Shown: positions 1-8,439 of the stretch, piece by piece
Layout of the letters: every line of letters starts with the position of its first letter
Numbering within the stretch: the stretch's first letter is position 1
Source of the DNA: Myxococcota bacterium
Lineage (GTDB): Bacteria > Myxococcota_A > UBA9160 > UBA4427
Assembly (NCBI GenBank): GCA_041389495.1
Contig: JAWKRT010000002.1
Location: 868,001 to 932,000, forward strand
Direction: 5' to 3'
Length of the DNA stretch: 64,000 nucleotides
The notes under the pieces: generated by a model
The model's input: only the letters and a program-made list of their open reading frames with translations
Database searches by the model: none
What the model was told of the DNA's origin: nothing
Position numbers and translations under genes: made by a program

Positions 1-354
1 ATCGCGCGCGTGACGGTCGAGATGCACTACCCGCTGTTCGGGAAGGAGGAGTACAAGGTGCTCGCCCTCTCGCCGCGCGGCGGCAACTGGCTCGTGTCCG
101 ACCACATCTACGTGGATCGCGGCACGCGCGGGTTCGCGTACCGGCTGATCGTGCACCACAAGACGGAGGGGCGGATGGCGCTGCCGTGGCAGACGCGCGT
201 CGGCGACCGCTACGTCTACGCGACGATCCCGGAGGAGCTGCTCGTCGCGGGCAGCCTGCGCGAGCAGGCGAAGTCGCTCGCCAAGCAGCTCGGCCAGCTC
301 GGCAGCGAGCAGGTGCTCGACCGGTTCCAGGAACTCTTCTCGCAGGCGGACTGA
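1..354 (+). CDS. 3' end of an unrecognised envelope-locus protein (5' truncated)
   Basis: The reading frame is open from the first base of the window and ends at a TGA (352-354), so the true start lies outside; the first in-window start (GTG at 10) is only nominal. About 117 residues are visible. They look like alternating beta strands (VTVEMHYP, VLALSP, YRLIVHHKT) followed by an amphipathic helical tail ending in FQELFSQAD. The strand pattern resembles the last two strands of the paralogous exported proteins that follow, where a short strand and turn precede a YDY-x-V-x-W strand, so it may be a diverged member of that family; this is inference from a short piece. It lies only 4 nt upstream of the next gene, implying one operon. 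No function is assigned. Confidence 0.7.
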   Translation: MARVTVEMHYPLFGKEEYKVLALSPRGGNWLVSDHIYVDRGTRGFAYRLIVHHKTEGRMALPWQTRVGDRYVYATIPEELLVAGSLREQAKSLAKQLGQLGSEQVLDRFQELFSQAD

Positions 355-358
355 GCGG

Positions 359-2182
359 ATGCGGCGGCGATCGACGGCGCTCCTGTGCCTCGCGGTGTGG
401 GCCGTGCTCGCGCCGTCCCCGGCGCGCGCGCAGCAGATCCGCATCGATCATCCGATGCGCGCCGAAGGGCTCTGGCTCTTCCCCTCGGCGCTCGACGAGA
501 ACGCCTGGTACTGGGTCCCCGCGCAGGCGCGGCTCGCCACCGACGAGAGCGGGAGGCCGCGCTTCTCGTTCCTCCGCTACGTGAAGAACGCGCCGTCGGC
601 GGACGCGGGGACGCAGGGCATCACGCAGGCCGAGGGCGGCGGGATCCTCCACTTCCTCGTCACCTACGACACGCCGCGCGACGTCGTGGCGAGGGCGGAG
701 CGCGCGCTCCGGCGCAAGGCCGGAGAGGCGGCCGAGCTGCGCGGCCCCGTCGTGTTCACCGAGGGGCGCTACAGCCTCGTGTCCTCGATCGTGCTCGACG
801 GCGGGAAGCCCGAGGACGTCCTGCTCGCGAGCGGCAACGCGCCCGTCATGGAGGGCAGCCAGATCGCGCTCGCGTTCGAGCTGCCCGCGGAGCGCGCGAC
901 GCTCCTGCAGCGCTCGCTCGAGATGGCGAACCCGGACATCGCGCTCGTCTTCGAGATGACGCTCGAGGGCCTGACGGACGCCTTCGACGCCGACGTCGTC
1001 GTGAAGTGGGACGAGGTGAAGAAGCACAGCGCGTGGGGCACGCGCGCCGACGTCCCGCTCGGCTACATCGTCGGCTCGCTCACGCTCGGCAGCGGCGGCG
1101 GCGCGGGCTACCTCCTGCCCGGGCTCGGCGGAAACGCCGGCGGCATCCTCGACGAGCTGCACCGAAGCCAGGCGATCGAGGTCCGCACGCGCGGCGAGGA
1201 CGCGAACATGTCCGAGCTGCTCGACAAGGCGGTCACGACGCTCGTCGAGCTGCTGTTCGAGCCGGTCGAGGCCGAGGACGCGCAGCCGGGCGGCATGGGC
1301 TCGCTCACCGACCGGCTGGCCGAGTTCGGCGAGGACAAGGACGAGTTCGGCGCGCCGATGCTCCCGCTCGTCGGCATCAGCGCGGGCTACCGCGCGAAGG
1401 AGATCCGGCGCTCGGGCGTGACGACGATCTCGCTCGCGAGCCGCACGCCGCAGAAGCGCGTCACGACGATCGCGTTCGGCGTGGGCGACCTGTGGAAGCG
1501 CCACGGCGGCGACGCGTCGATGTTCCGCACGGTGAACCTCGCCGACCCCGCCTTCGAGCAGCGCGAGGTCCACGTCGGCATCGACGGCGCGATCCTCCCC
1601 GAGTTCGACGCCTACATCAACAGCGTCACGACGACGCTCCGCAAGCGGCACGAGAACGGCGCGACGACGGTGCAGGAGATCGTCGTCGACCGCACGACGT
1701 TCGAGCGCGAGGCGAACGACTTCCGGATGCTCTACGGCTGGAACGGCGACGCCGACCGCGACGCCTGGCTCCGCTACGAGTTCCAGACGCGCTGGAGCTT
1801 CAAGGGAGGCGGTGTGTACGAGACGGGCTGGACGGCGACCGACTCGAACATGATCGACCTGTACGCCCCGTACCGCCGCAAGGTGGTGCGCGTGCTCGGC
1901 GACGCGAAGGCGCTCGCCGAGCAGGGCGTGCGCGCCGTCGTCGTGAACGTCGAGCACGACTTCTTCGACGGGCGCCGCCGCGAGCGGCTCCGCCTGCGCC
2001 CCGACCAGCCCGGCGAGACGCCGACCGTCGAGCTGACGCTGCCGCTCGACCAGCGCGAGTACGACTACACGGTCACGTGGATCCGCGGCACGGGCGAGCG
2101 CCTCGAGACGCACGGGCGCGACGGGACGGGGATGATCTTCGTCGACGAGCTGCCGGCCGCCGCGGGCGGGGCGACGCCGTGA
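359..2182 (+). CDS. Exported paralogue A1 of an unrecognised ~600-aa envelope protein family
   Basis: 607 residues. A Sec signal peptide (residues 1-25, cleavage after PARA) leads into a mature start typical of the family: a DHPMRAEGLWLFPS segment, then W-Y-x-V/A-P-x-x-A-R-L-A-T and FSFLRYVKNAP. Later conserved blocks are SGRYSLVSS-like (TEGRYSLVSS), GNAPVMEG, DIALVFEMTLEG, a long VNLADPAFEQRE block with AYINSV and LRKRH, YGWNGDADRDAW, FKGGG, DLYAPYRR, and the C-terminal TWIRGTG ... FVDELP. The four full copies in this locus share all these blocks, which I read directly; I do not recognise the family. The protein is probably periplasmic or outer-membrane associated, because it has no membrane segment after the signal. 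The start ATG lies 4 nt after the preceding stop; the next gene begins inside this stop (GTGA). Confidence 0.85.
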   Translation: MRRRSTALLCLAVWAVLAPSPARAQQIRIDHPMRAEGLWLFPSALDENAWYWVPAQARLATDESGRPRFSFLRYVKNAPSADAGTQGITQAEGGGILHFLVTYDTPRDVVARAERALRRKAGEAAELRGPVVFTEGRYSLVSSIVLDGGKPEDVLLASGNAPVMEGSQIALAFELPAERATLLQRSLEMANPDIALVFEMTLEGLTDAFDADVVVKWDEVKKHSAWGTRADVPLGYIVGSLTLGSGGGAGYLLPGLGGNAGGILDELHRSQAIEVRTRGEDANMSELLDKAVTTLVELLFEPVEAEDAQPGGMGSLTDRLAEFGEDKDEFGAPMLPLVGISAGYRAKEIRRSGVTTISLASRTPQKRVTTIAFGVGDLWKRHGGDASMFRTVNLADPAFEQREVHVGIDGAILPEFDAYINSVTTTLRKRHENGATTVQEIVVDRTTFEREANDFRMLYGWNGDADRDAWLRYEFQTRWSFKGGGVYETGWTATDSNMIDLYAPYRRKVVRVLGDAKALAEQGVRAVVVNVEHDFFDGRRRERLRLRPDQPGETPTVELTLPLDQREYDYTVTWIRGTGERLETHGRDGTGMIFVDELPAAAGGATP

Positions 2183-4050
2183 GTCGCGGCGCCGCGCGAC
2201 GACTCGCGGCGAGCGCGTGCGCGCTCGCCGCGCTGCTCGCCACCGCGGGCGCGGCGAGCGCGCAGCGCGTGCTCCTCGACCAGGGCGTGCGCGCGGGCGA
2301 TCTCTGGTGCTTCCCGTCGGCCGACGACGCGACGCAGTGGTACTACGTGCCGCTGACGGCGCGGCTCGCGACCGACGACGCGGGACGGCCCGCGTTCGCG
2401 TTCCTGCGGTACGTCGTCAACGCGCCGGGCGGCGACGACACCGGCCAGGGCATCACGCGCGCGGGCGGCGGCGGCGTCGTGACGCTGCGCGCCACGTACG
2501 ACACGCCCGAGGCGGCGATCCGGCGTGCCGAGCGCGAGCTCGCCCGGCGCGCGGAGCGCGCGGCGGCGGCCGCGGCCGCGGCGGGCGCGAGTCCCGCGAG
2601 TCCCGCGGACCGCCCCGCTCCCGTGCTGCGCGGCCCGGTGATCTTCGCGTCGGGACGCTATGCGCTCGTGTCGTCGACACTGCGCGAGAAGGGCGAGCAG
2701 GACACGCGCGTGCTCGCGACCGGCAACGCGCCCGTCTTCGAGGGCAACGAGGTCGCGTTCTCCTTCGACGTCGATGCCGATCGCGCGACGCTGCTGCTCG
2801 AGAGCTTCCGGATGGCGACGCCGGACGTGTCGATCGTCTTCGAGATGGAGCTCGAGGGGCTGTCCGACGCCTACGCCGCGACCGTCACCGTCGACTGGGA
2901 TCGCGTCGAGTCGAGCGAGGCGTTCGGCGCGGAGCTCGGCGTCTACTACGGCGTCGCGTCCGGCGCGATCGAGCAGGGCTTCGAGGAGCTGCGCAAGAGC
3001 GACGCGATCCGCATCGAGACGCGCGGTGCCGACGCGAACATGGAGGCCCTGCTCGACAAGGTCCACGAGCGGCTGCTCGGCATGCTCTTCCGCCGCGTCG
3101 AGCCCGAGCGCATTCCCGCCGACGAGTCGGCGGAGGAGGCGCCGGGCGGCGGCGGCATCCTCGACTCGCTGCTCGGCGGCATCGAGGACTTCCGCGAGCA
3201 CCCGGGCGGCGTCGCGAAGGCGACGAGCCTGTGGAGCATCACGGCGCGCTACGAGCGTCGCGAGACGCGCATGAGCGGGACGACGCGGATCGACATGAAC
3301 CACCAGGCGCCCGTGAAGCGCTTCGTGACCATGGCCGCGAACGTCGGCGACCTCTACCGGCGCTTCGGCGACGACCCGCGCACCTTCCGCACCGTGAACC
3401 TCGCCGACGCCGCCTATCAACAGCGCGAGATCCACGTCGGCGTCGACGGCGCGATCCTCCCGGAGTTCGACCGCTACATCAACAGCGTCTCGGTCACGCT
3501 GCGCAAGCGACACCAGAACGGCGCGCAGACCGTGCGCGAGGTCGTCCTCGACCGCGACACGTTCACCGCCGCGAACCGCGACCTCCGCATGATCTACGGC
3601 TGGAACGGCGACGACGACCGCGAAGCGTGGCTCGCCTACGACTACCGCACGCGGTGGAGCTTCAAGGGCGGTGGCCTCCACCGCACCGACTGGCAGACGG
3701 CGACGACCAACATGATCGACCTCTACGCGCCGTACCGGCGCAGCACCGTCGAGCTGATCGGCGATGCCGAGCGGCTGCGCGCGCAGGGCGTGCGCGCGGT
3801 GTCGGTGGTCGTGTCGTACGACTTCTTCGAGGGGCGCCGCTCCGAGGAGGTCGCCGTGCACGACCTCGACGCCGTCGACGGCACGAGCGTCGAGCTGACG
3901 CTGCCGCACGGCGTCTTCGCCTACGACTGGGAGGTGACGTGGATCCGTCGCGGCGCGCCGCCGCTCACCGCGAGCGGGCGCGACGAGACGGGCGTGATCT
4001 TCGTGGACGAGCTGCCGGCCGAGGGCGCGGCCGCGGCGGCGGGCTCGTGA
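2179..4050 (+). CDS. Exported paralogue A2 of the same envelope protein family
   Basis: 623 residues from a GTG start that overlaps the previous stop by 4 nt (GTGA), the only start that leaves a clean signal peptide (about residues 1-28, ending ASAQ). It is the closest relative of the preceding protein: same N-terminal LWCFPSADDATQWYYVP block, TGNAPVFEG, DVSIVFEMELEG, VNLADAAYQQREIHVGVDG, INSVSVTLRKRH, YGWNGDDDREAW, WSFKGGG, DLYAPYRR and C-terminal TWIRRG ... FVDELP. It differs by an Ala/Arg-rich linker near residues 120-150 and a Gly-rich loop near residue 330. The two most likely arose by tandem duplication. The role is unknown; export is seen, envelope location is inferred. Confidence 0.85.
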   Translation: MSRGAARRLAASACALAALLATAGAASAQRVLLDQGVRAGDLWCFPSADDATQWYYVPLTARLATDDAGRPAFAFLRYVVNAPGGDDTGQGITRAGGGGVVTLRATYDTPEAAIRRAERELARRAERAAAAAAAAGASPASPADRPAPVLRGPVIFASGRYALVSSTLREKGEQDTRVLATGNAPVFEGNEVAFSFDVDADRATLLLESFRMATPDVSIVFEMELEGLSDAYAATVTVDWDRVESSEAFGAELGVYYGVASGAIEQGFEELRKSDAIRIETRGADANMEALLDKVHERLLGMLFRRVEPERIPADESAEEAPGGGGILDSLLGGIEDFREHPGGVAKATSLWSITARYERRETRMSGTTRIDMNHQAPVKRFVTMAANVGDLYRRFGDDPRTFRTVNLADAAYQQREIHVGVDGAILPEFDRYINSVSVTLRKRHQNGAQTVREVVLDRDTFTAANRDLRMIYGWNGDDDREAWLAYDYRTRWSFKGGGLHRTDWQTATTNMIDLYAPYRRSTVELIGDAERLRAQGVRAVSVVVSYDFFEGRRSEEVAVHDLDAVDGTSVELTLPHGVFAYDWEVTWIRRGAPPLTASGRDETGVIFVDELPAEGAAAAAGS

Positions 4051-4634
4051 TGCGCCCGCGCGCCCTCGCATCGCGCGCGCGCGCCGCGCGCGCGCTGGCC
4101 GCCTGCGCGCTCGTCGCGGGCCTCGCGGCGTGCGCGCCGAGGGTCCAGGTCGCGACCGACAAGCCGATCGTGCTCGAGCTGCACATCCGCGTCGAGCAGG
4201 AGGTGCGCATCAAGCTCGACCGCGAGGTCGACGCGTTGATGGACGAGGAGCGCGCCGCCGCGCTCACGCGCCGTTCGCTCGACGGCGCGCCGCCGCCGCC
4301 GCGCGCGCTCGCGCTGCGCGCGGTCGCGGCCGCGCGGCAGACCGGCCAGGCGGGCGAGGGCGTCGACGGCTACGTCGCGCTGCCGGACGGGGCCGAGGAC
4401 GACGCGCAGCTGCGCGGCCAGGTCGCGCGCGTGAACGCGGAGCGCCGCGCGGAGTACGCCGAGCTCGCGGCGGAGCACGGACTTCCGCTCGCCGACGTCG
4501 CGGCCGTGGCCGGCGCGCGTCGCGTCGCGGCCGCGCGGCCCGGCGAGCGCGTGCGCGGGGCGGACGGCGCGTGGGTGACGCTGCCGCCTTCGCCCGGCGC
4601 GGCGGGCGGTCCGCACGACGGAGGGAGCCGATGA
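4050..4634 (+). CDS. YnbE-YdbL (DUF1318) fusion lipoprotein
   Basis: 194 residues. A basic, Ala-rich signal ends in the lipobox LAAC (Cys28), so the protein should be lipid-anchored. Residues about 30-58 read PRVQVATDKPIVLELHIRV followed by EQEVRIKLDRE, the hallmark of YnbE-like lipoproteins. After a linker, residues about 85-185 (RQTGQAGEGVDGYVALP, VNAERRAEYAELA, EHGLPLADVAAVAG, RPGERVRGADGAWV) match the YdbL/DUF1318 pattern. In E. coli ydbH-ynbE-ydbL are separate genes in one operon; YnbE is an outer-membrane lipoprotein that pairs with the AsmA-like YdbH to bridge the periplasm for lipid transport, and YdbL assists. Here two of the three parts are one polypeptide and no YdbH-like gene is in the window. 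The ATG overlaps the upstream stop (TGATG) and the downstream ATG overlaps this stop (ATGA), so translation is coupled to both paralogues. Confidence 0.85.
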   Translation: MRPRALASRARAARALAACALVAGLAACAPRVQVATDKPIVLELHIRVEQEVRIKLDREVDALMDEERAAALTRRSLDGAPPPPRALALRAVAAARQTGQAGEGVDGYVALPDGAEDDAQLRGQVARVNAERRAEYAELAAEHGLPLADVAAVAGARRVAAARPGERVRGADGAWVTLPPSPGAAGGPHDGGSR

Positions 4635-6754
4635 CGCGAACGACGAGGTGGATCTCCGCGCTGCTCGCGCTCGCCGCGGCTTTGGCCGCGAGCGCGCCGG
4701 CGCGCGCGGCGGACGTGCTGCTCGACGCACCGCTGCGCATCGGCGACCTCGTGCTCTTCCCGAGCCGCGAGAACCCGGGCCGCTACTACTACGCCCCGAC
4801 GAAGGCGCGCCTCGCGACGCACGCGTCGGGCGCGCCGCAGTTCTCGTTCCTGCGCTGGGTGCAGAACGTGCGCTCGGGCGCGGGCCAGGCCGACGTGCGC
4901 GAGGGCGAGGGCGGCGGGCTCGTGCACGCGGTCGTCGTGCTCGGTATCACGGACGACGAGCTCGAGGCCGCGCGCGCACAGCTCGGCTCGCTCCGGCCGG
5001 GCGCGACGATCGAGGGCCCCATCCTCTACGAGCGCGGCGAGTTCGCGCTCATCACCTCGTTCCAGGGCGAGGACGGCGAGCTCACGCGCAGCCTCGTCGG
5101 CGTCGGCGACGCGCCCATCCTCGACGGCGGGAAGGCCGCGGTGTCGATCCTGCTCACGCGGCTCGGCGCACAGATCCTCTGGGAGTCGTTCCACACCCCG
5201 ACGCCCGACATCTCGTTCCTGTTCAAGATGGAGATGGAGGGCTTCCGCTCGCCGAAGCAGGCGATCCTGCGCGCGAACTTCGACGAGGTCTACACGCACG
5301 AGAGCTTCGACGAGAAGTTCGGGGCGAACGCGAGCGCGGACGTGGGCGTGAACGTGCCGGTCGACGAGATCGCGGCGGCGATGGGCGCGCCCATCCCGAT
5401 CGACATCAGCGTCGGCGCGAGCGCGCACGTCGGCGGCGCGATCCAGTCGGAGATCGACCAGGTCTTCGAGGAGCTGTTGCAGGACGGCGCGATCGAGATC
5501 GAGTTCGTGGGCGAGGACGAGCAGCTGCGCGAGATCGTCGACGAGGCGTTCGCGACGCTGCGCGACGTGATCTTCGAGCCGGCCCGGAAGATCGCGCGCC
5601 CCGACGAGCAGGGCCTCGGCGGCCTCGGCGGTGGCGGGCTGCGCTCGCGCGCCGGCGGCGACGCCGCGCTCGCGGCGGCGGCCGTGCAGGCGGCGGGCGC
5701 GCAGGCGGGAGGTGCGTCCGCGTCGCAGACCGCCGCGGCGGCGGGCCCCGCGAACGCGAGCCCGAACGCGCCGGCCGCCGCGGGCGGCGCGCCCGCGCAG
5801 GCCGCGCCGACGCCGGCCGCCGCGCCGGCGCCCGCGCCGCGTCAGGGAACCGGCTGCTCGGGCCATCCCGGCCCGAACGCCGCCACCGGCGACTCGACGG
5901 TCGACCTCGCGCTCGCGCTCGACGTCTGCCTGACGACGAAGTACGAGCTCAAGAAGAAGCGCCACACCGGCACCTATCGTCTCGACCTTCGCAAGTACAC
6001 GGCGTCGAAGGTGGTGTTGCCGTTCGCCGAGAACATCGGCGACCTGCGGCAGTACCTCGACGACCCGGCCGTCTTCCGGCGCGTCAACCTCGACGACCCG
6101 CTCTACCAGCAGCGCGAGATCGCCGCGGCCGTGAACGGCCTCGAGCTCGCGGACTTCGACGGCTACCTGAACTCCGTGGCCGTGCAGCTGCGCAAGCGCC
6201 ACCAGGGCGGCGAGCCCACCTTCGACGAGGTGCGCATCGATCGCGCCACGTTCGACCGCACGGGCAACGAGTACAAGCTCCTGTACGGCTGGAAGGGCGA
6301 CGACGACCGCGACGCCTGGCTCGCCTACGAGTACCGCGCGCAGTGGAGCTTCGCGGGCGGGAGCCAGATCGCGACCGACTGGCAGCCCGCTTCCTTCTCC
6401 GTGATTCCGCTCGACCCGCCGTTCGAGCGGCGCGAGATCCGGCTCGAGGGCAGCCCCGACTATCTCGCCGAGGCCGATGCGGCCGTCCGCTCCATCACGG
6501 TGCGCGTCTTCCACGGCGGCGCGGGCGAGGCGCGCGAGGGCGAGCGCACCGAGCAGGTGACGCTGCGCGCCGACAAGGGCGAGCTCTCCGACGTCGTGAA
6601 GCTCGTGCTTCCCGCCGGCCAGCTCAGCTACGACTACGAGATCTCGTGGCGCCTGCGCGGCAACAGGACCGTGACCACCGGCCGTCGCACGACGACCGAG
6701 GACGTGCTCTACGTCGACGAGCTGCCCGAGCCGCCTGCGCCGCCCGCGAGCTAG
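4631..6754 (+). CDS. Exported paralogue B1 with a long Ala/Pro-rich insertion
   Basis: 707 residues with a signal peptide ending near PARAA (residue 27). It shares the family blocks: LRIGDLVLFPSRENPGRYYYAP, FSFLRWVQN, YERGEFALITSF, PDISFLFKMEMEG, VNLDDPLYQQREIAAAVNG, LNSVAVQLRKRHQGGE, YGWKGDDDRDAW, and a C-terminus of SWRLRGNRTVTTG then YVDELPEP. Two features set it apart from A1 and A2: a PIDISVGASAHVGG segment near residue 255 and a disordered insertion (about residues 330-415) rich in Ala, Gly and Pro that contains a lone CSGHPG. It is closest to the minus-strand copy at 8436-10313. The stop TAG overlaps the convergent gene's stop (shared CTAG at 6751-6754). Function unknown. Confidence 0.85.
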   Translation: MTRTTRWISALLALAAALAASAPARAADVLLDAPLRIGDLVLFPSRENPGRYYYAPTKARLATHASGAPQFSFLRWVQNVRSGAGQADVREGEGGGLVHAVVVLGITDDELEAARAQLGSLRPGATIEGPILYERGEFALITSFQGEDGELTRSLVGVGDAPILDGGKAAVSILLTRLGAQILWESFHTPTPDISFLFKMEMEGFRSPKQAILRANFDEVYTHESFDEKFGANASADVGVNVPVDEIAAAMGAPIPIDISVGASAHVGGAIQSEIDQVFEELLQDGAIEIEFVGEDEQLREIVDEAFATLRDVIFEPARKIARPDEQGLGGLGGGGLRSRAGGDAALAAAAVQAAGAQAGGASASQTAAAAGPANASPNAPAAAGGAPAQAAPTPAAAPAPAPRQGTGCSGHPGPNAATGDSTVDLALALDVCLTTKYELKKKRHTGTYRLDLRKYTASKVVLPFAENIGDLRQYLDDPAVFRRVNLDDPLYQQREIAAAVNGLELADFDGYLNSVAVQLRKRHQGGEPTFDEVRIDRATFDRTGNEYKLLYGWKGDDDRDAWLAYEYRAQWSFAGGSQIATDWQPASFSVIPLDPPFERREIRLEGSPDYLAEADAAVRSITVRVFHGGAGEAREGERTEQVTLRADKGELSDVVKLVLPAGQLSYDYEISWRLRGNRTVTTGRRTTTEDVLYVDELPEPPAPPAS

Positions 6755-8439
6755 CGGCGCGCGTTGATGTCGCGGACGCGGTAGCTCGTCGCGCCGAGCA
6801 GGATCTTCTCGGCGATGCGCGCATCGAGGCCGGGCGCGTTGTAGTGGAGCCAGCGGAACTGCGAGCTCGCCGACCGCCCCGGCAGGAACACGATCACCTC
6901 GCGCTTGCGCTCGTCCCCGCCCCAGCCGCGGTGCGTGAACGGGAGCGAGAACGCGACCGGGATCTCGAGGTCGAAGACGCTGCTCTCGGTCGTCACGCTG
7001 CGCACGCGCACGGCCGTGCCCTCGCGGCCGAACCCGTCGTCCGTCGTGATCTCGTGCTCGCGCGTGCGATCGTCGAGCAGCGCCTCCTCCTCGAGCGAGA
7101 GCTTGCGCGCGCACCACGGGTCGACGTCGAGCTCGCCGGAAGCGGGCAGGGCGCGGCGCGCGGTCGCCGCGAGCCCCGCGCCGCCCTGGAAGCGGATGCC
7201 GAGGATCTCCTCGTCGATCGTCGCCTCGCGCGAGCGCGCATTGCACGCGTCCCACACCGGACACCAGGTGCCCCCGCAGCTCCCCTCGACGGCGCTGCGC
7301 AGGAAGTCGCCGAGGTTCTCGCCGAAGGACCGGCCCGAGAAGCCGATCGAGACCTCGGTCATCGGCGCCGACGCCATCTGCTCGACGCGGTCCTCGAAGC
7401 GGTCGACGCCGCCCGGCCGCAGGTCGAACCAGCGCGGGTCGTAGCCGAGCCCGAACCATCCTTCCTCGGACGGCTCGATGGTGAGATGGCCGACGCCGTC
7501 GACCGCACCCTCGTTGAGCCACTTGCGCAGGAACACGAAGCGGACCTGCTCCTCCGTCACGACCGTCTTGCTCGTCGCGAAGCGCGCGAGGAAGTCGCAG
7601 ATCCACTCCGCCTGCCGGTGGCTCAGGCCGCCGTGCGCGGTGTTCGCGCGCTCGGCCAGCGCGGGAGGCCACAGCCGCGGGTCCTCCCAGGTCGCCGCGC
7701 CGTTGCTCTTCGTCTCGTCGAGCTTCTTGACGAGCATGTCGGCCCAGGTCTCGGCGTCCTTCTTCGCGATCTCGGCCCACGCCTTCGCCCACTCCGACTG
7801 CACCTCGGCGACGGTCTTGTAGCCGGCCGTCACGGCGCCGAGGACGCGCGGGCTCGGCCCGGCGCCGGCGTCTCGCGTCCCGAGCAGCTCCTGGCCGATG
7901 CGGCTCCGCTCCGCCTCGTCGCGCGCGCGCGCGTCCTCGAACGCCTTCTGGCGCTCCTTCGCGCGCGCCTTCTCCGGGAAGAACTCGAGCTCCTCCTTCT
8001 CCTGCTTCGCCTTCCTTCGCGCGTCGAGCTCGCCCTTGACGGCGTCGGTCGCGACGCCGAACAGGTACGAGCCCGCGATGCCGAGCGTCTTCTCGCGCGG
8101 GTCGAGGGCGCTCCACGGCGTCGCGCGCACGACCCGGTCGACGAAGCCGCGCACGGCCTCCTTGCTCGCGTCGACGCGCTGGTTCACGTACTCGTGGTAC
8201 TGCGCTGCGAAGGCCGCGACGAGGTCGTCGGCGAGCTCGGGGGCGGGCCCGAGCGAGCCGCTCACGCCCACCACGTCCTCGTACGAGCGCGACGCCGGCG
8301 GATGGGCCTCCGCATAGCGTCGGCACTGGATGCCCTGGGCACTCGCGCCGGCGGCGATCGCGCAGGCGATCGCGCTCGCGCCGGCCGCGATCGCGGCCGC
8401 GCGGGCGCCGACGGTTCGGGAGCGGCGGACCCTCGTCAT
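6751..8439 (-). CDS. Unrecognised exported protein (562 aa) linked to the paralogue locus
   Basis: 562 residues from an ATG that overlaps the upstream paralogue's stop (ATGA), so it is co-transcribed with it. An Ala-rich signal peptide ends near GASAQG (residue 36). A central charged, helical region (roughly residues 115-215, many Lys/Glu/Arg) precedes a region with four Cys in a short span (SCGGTWCPVWDAC, plus a Cys in DPWCARK). The C-terminal third looks beta-rich (VRVRSVTTESSVFDLEIPVAFSLP). I do not recognise the family. It does not share the repeated blocks of its paralogue neighbours. Its tight coupling suggests it works with paralogue B2, perhaps as a periplasmic partner; this is inference. 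Confidence 0.8.
   Translation of the reverse strand: MTRVRRSRTVGARAAAIAAGASAIACAIAAGASAQGIQCRRYAEAHPPASRSYEDVVGVSGSLGPAPELADDLVAAFAAQYHEYVNQRVDASKEAVRGFVDRVVRATPWSALDPREKTLGIAGSYLFGVATDAVKGELDARRKAKQEKEELEFFPEKARAKERQKAFEDARARDEAERSRIGQELLGTRDAGAGPSPRVLGAVTAGYKTVAEVQSEWAKAWAEIAKKDAETWADMLVKKLDETKSNGAATWEDPRLWPPALAERANTAHGGLSHRQAEWICDFLARFATSKTVVTEEQVRFVFLRKWLNEGAVDGVGHLTIEPSEEGWFGLGYDPRWFDLRPGGVDRFEDRVEQMASAPMTEVSIGFSGRSFGENLGDFLRSAVEGSCGGTWCPVWDACNARSREATIDEEILGIRFQGGAGLAATARRALPASGELDVDPWCARKLSLEEEALLDDRTREHEITTDDGFGREGTAVRVRSVTTESSVFDLEIPVAFSLPFTHRGWGGDERKREVIVFLPGRSASSQFRWLHYNAPGLDARIAEKILLGATSYRVRDINARR

Noticed and set aside
2560..2620. Ala-rich GCGGCGGC tract in A2 as possible frameshift site
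   Set aside because: The frame continues on both sides with conserved family blocks, so it is a normal linker.
385..4050. Very long overlapping frame reading through A1 and A2 (1221 residues)
   Set aside because: The first half is Arg/Ala-rich shadow of A1; only from GTG 2179 does it show a signal peptide and the family blocks.
4370..8326. 1318-residue minus-strand open frame across B1
   Set aside because: Low-complexity antisense frame; the real minus gene here is 6751-8439 in another frame.
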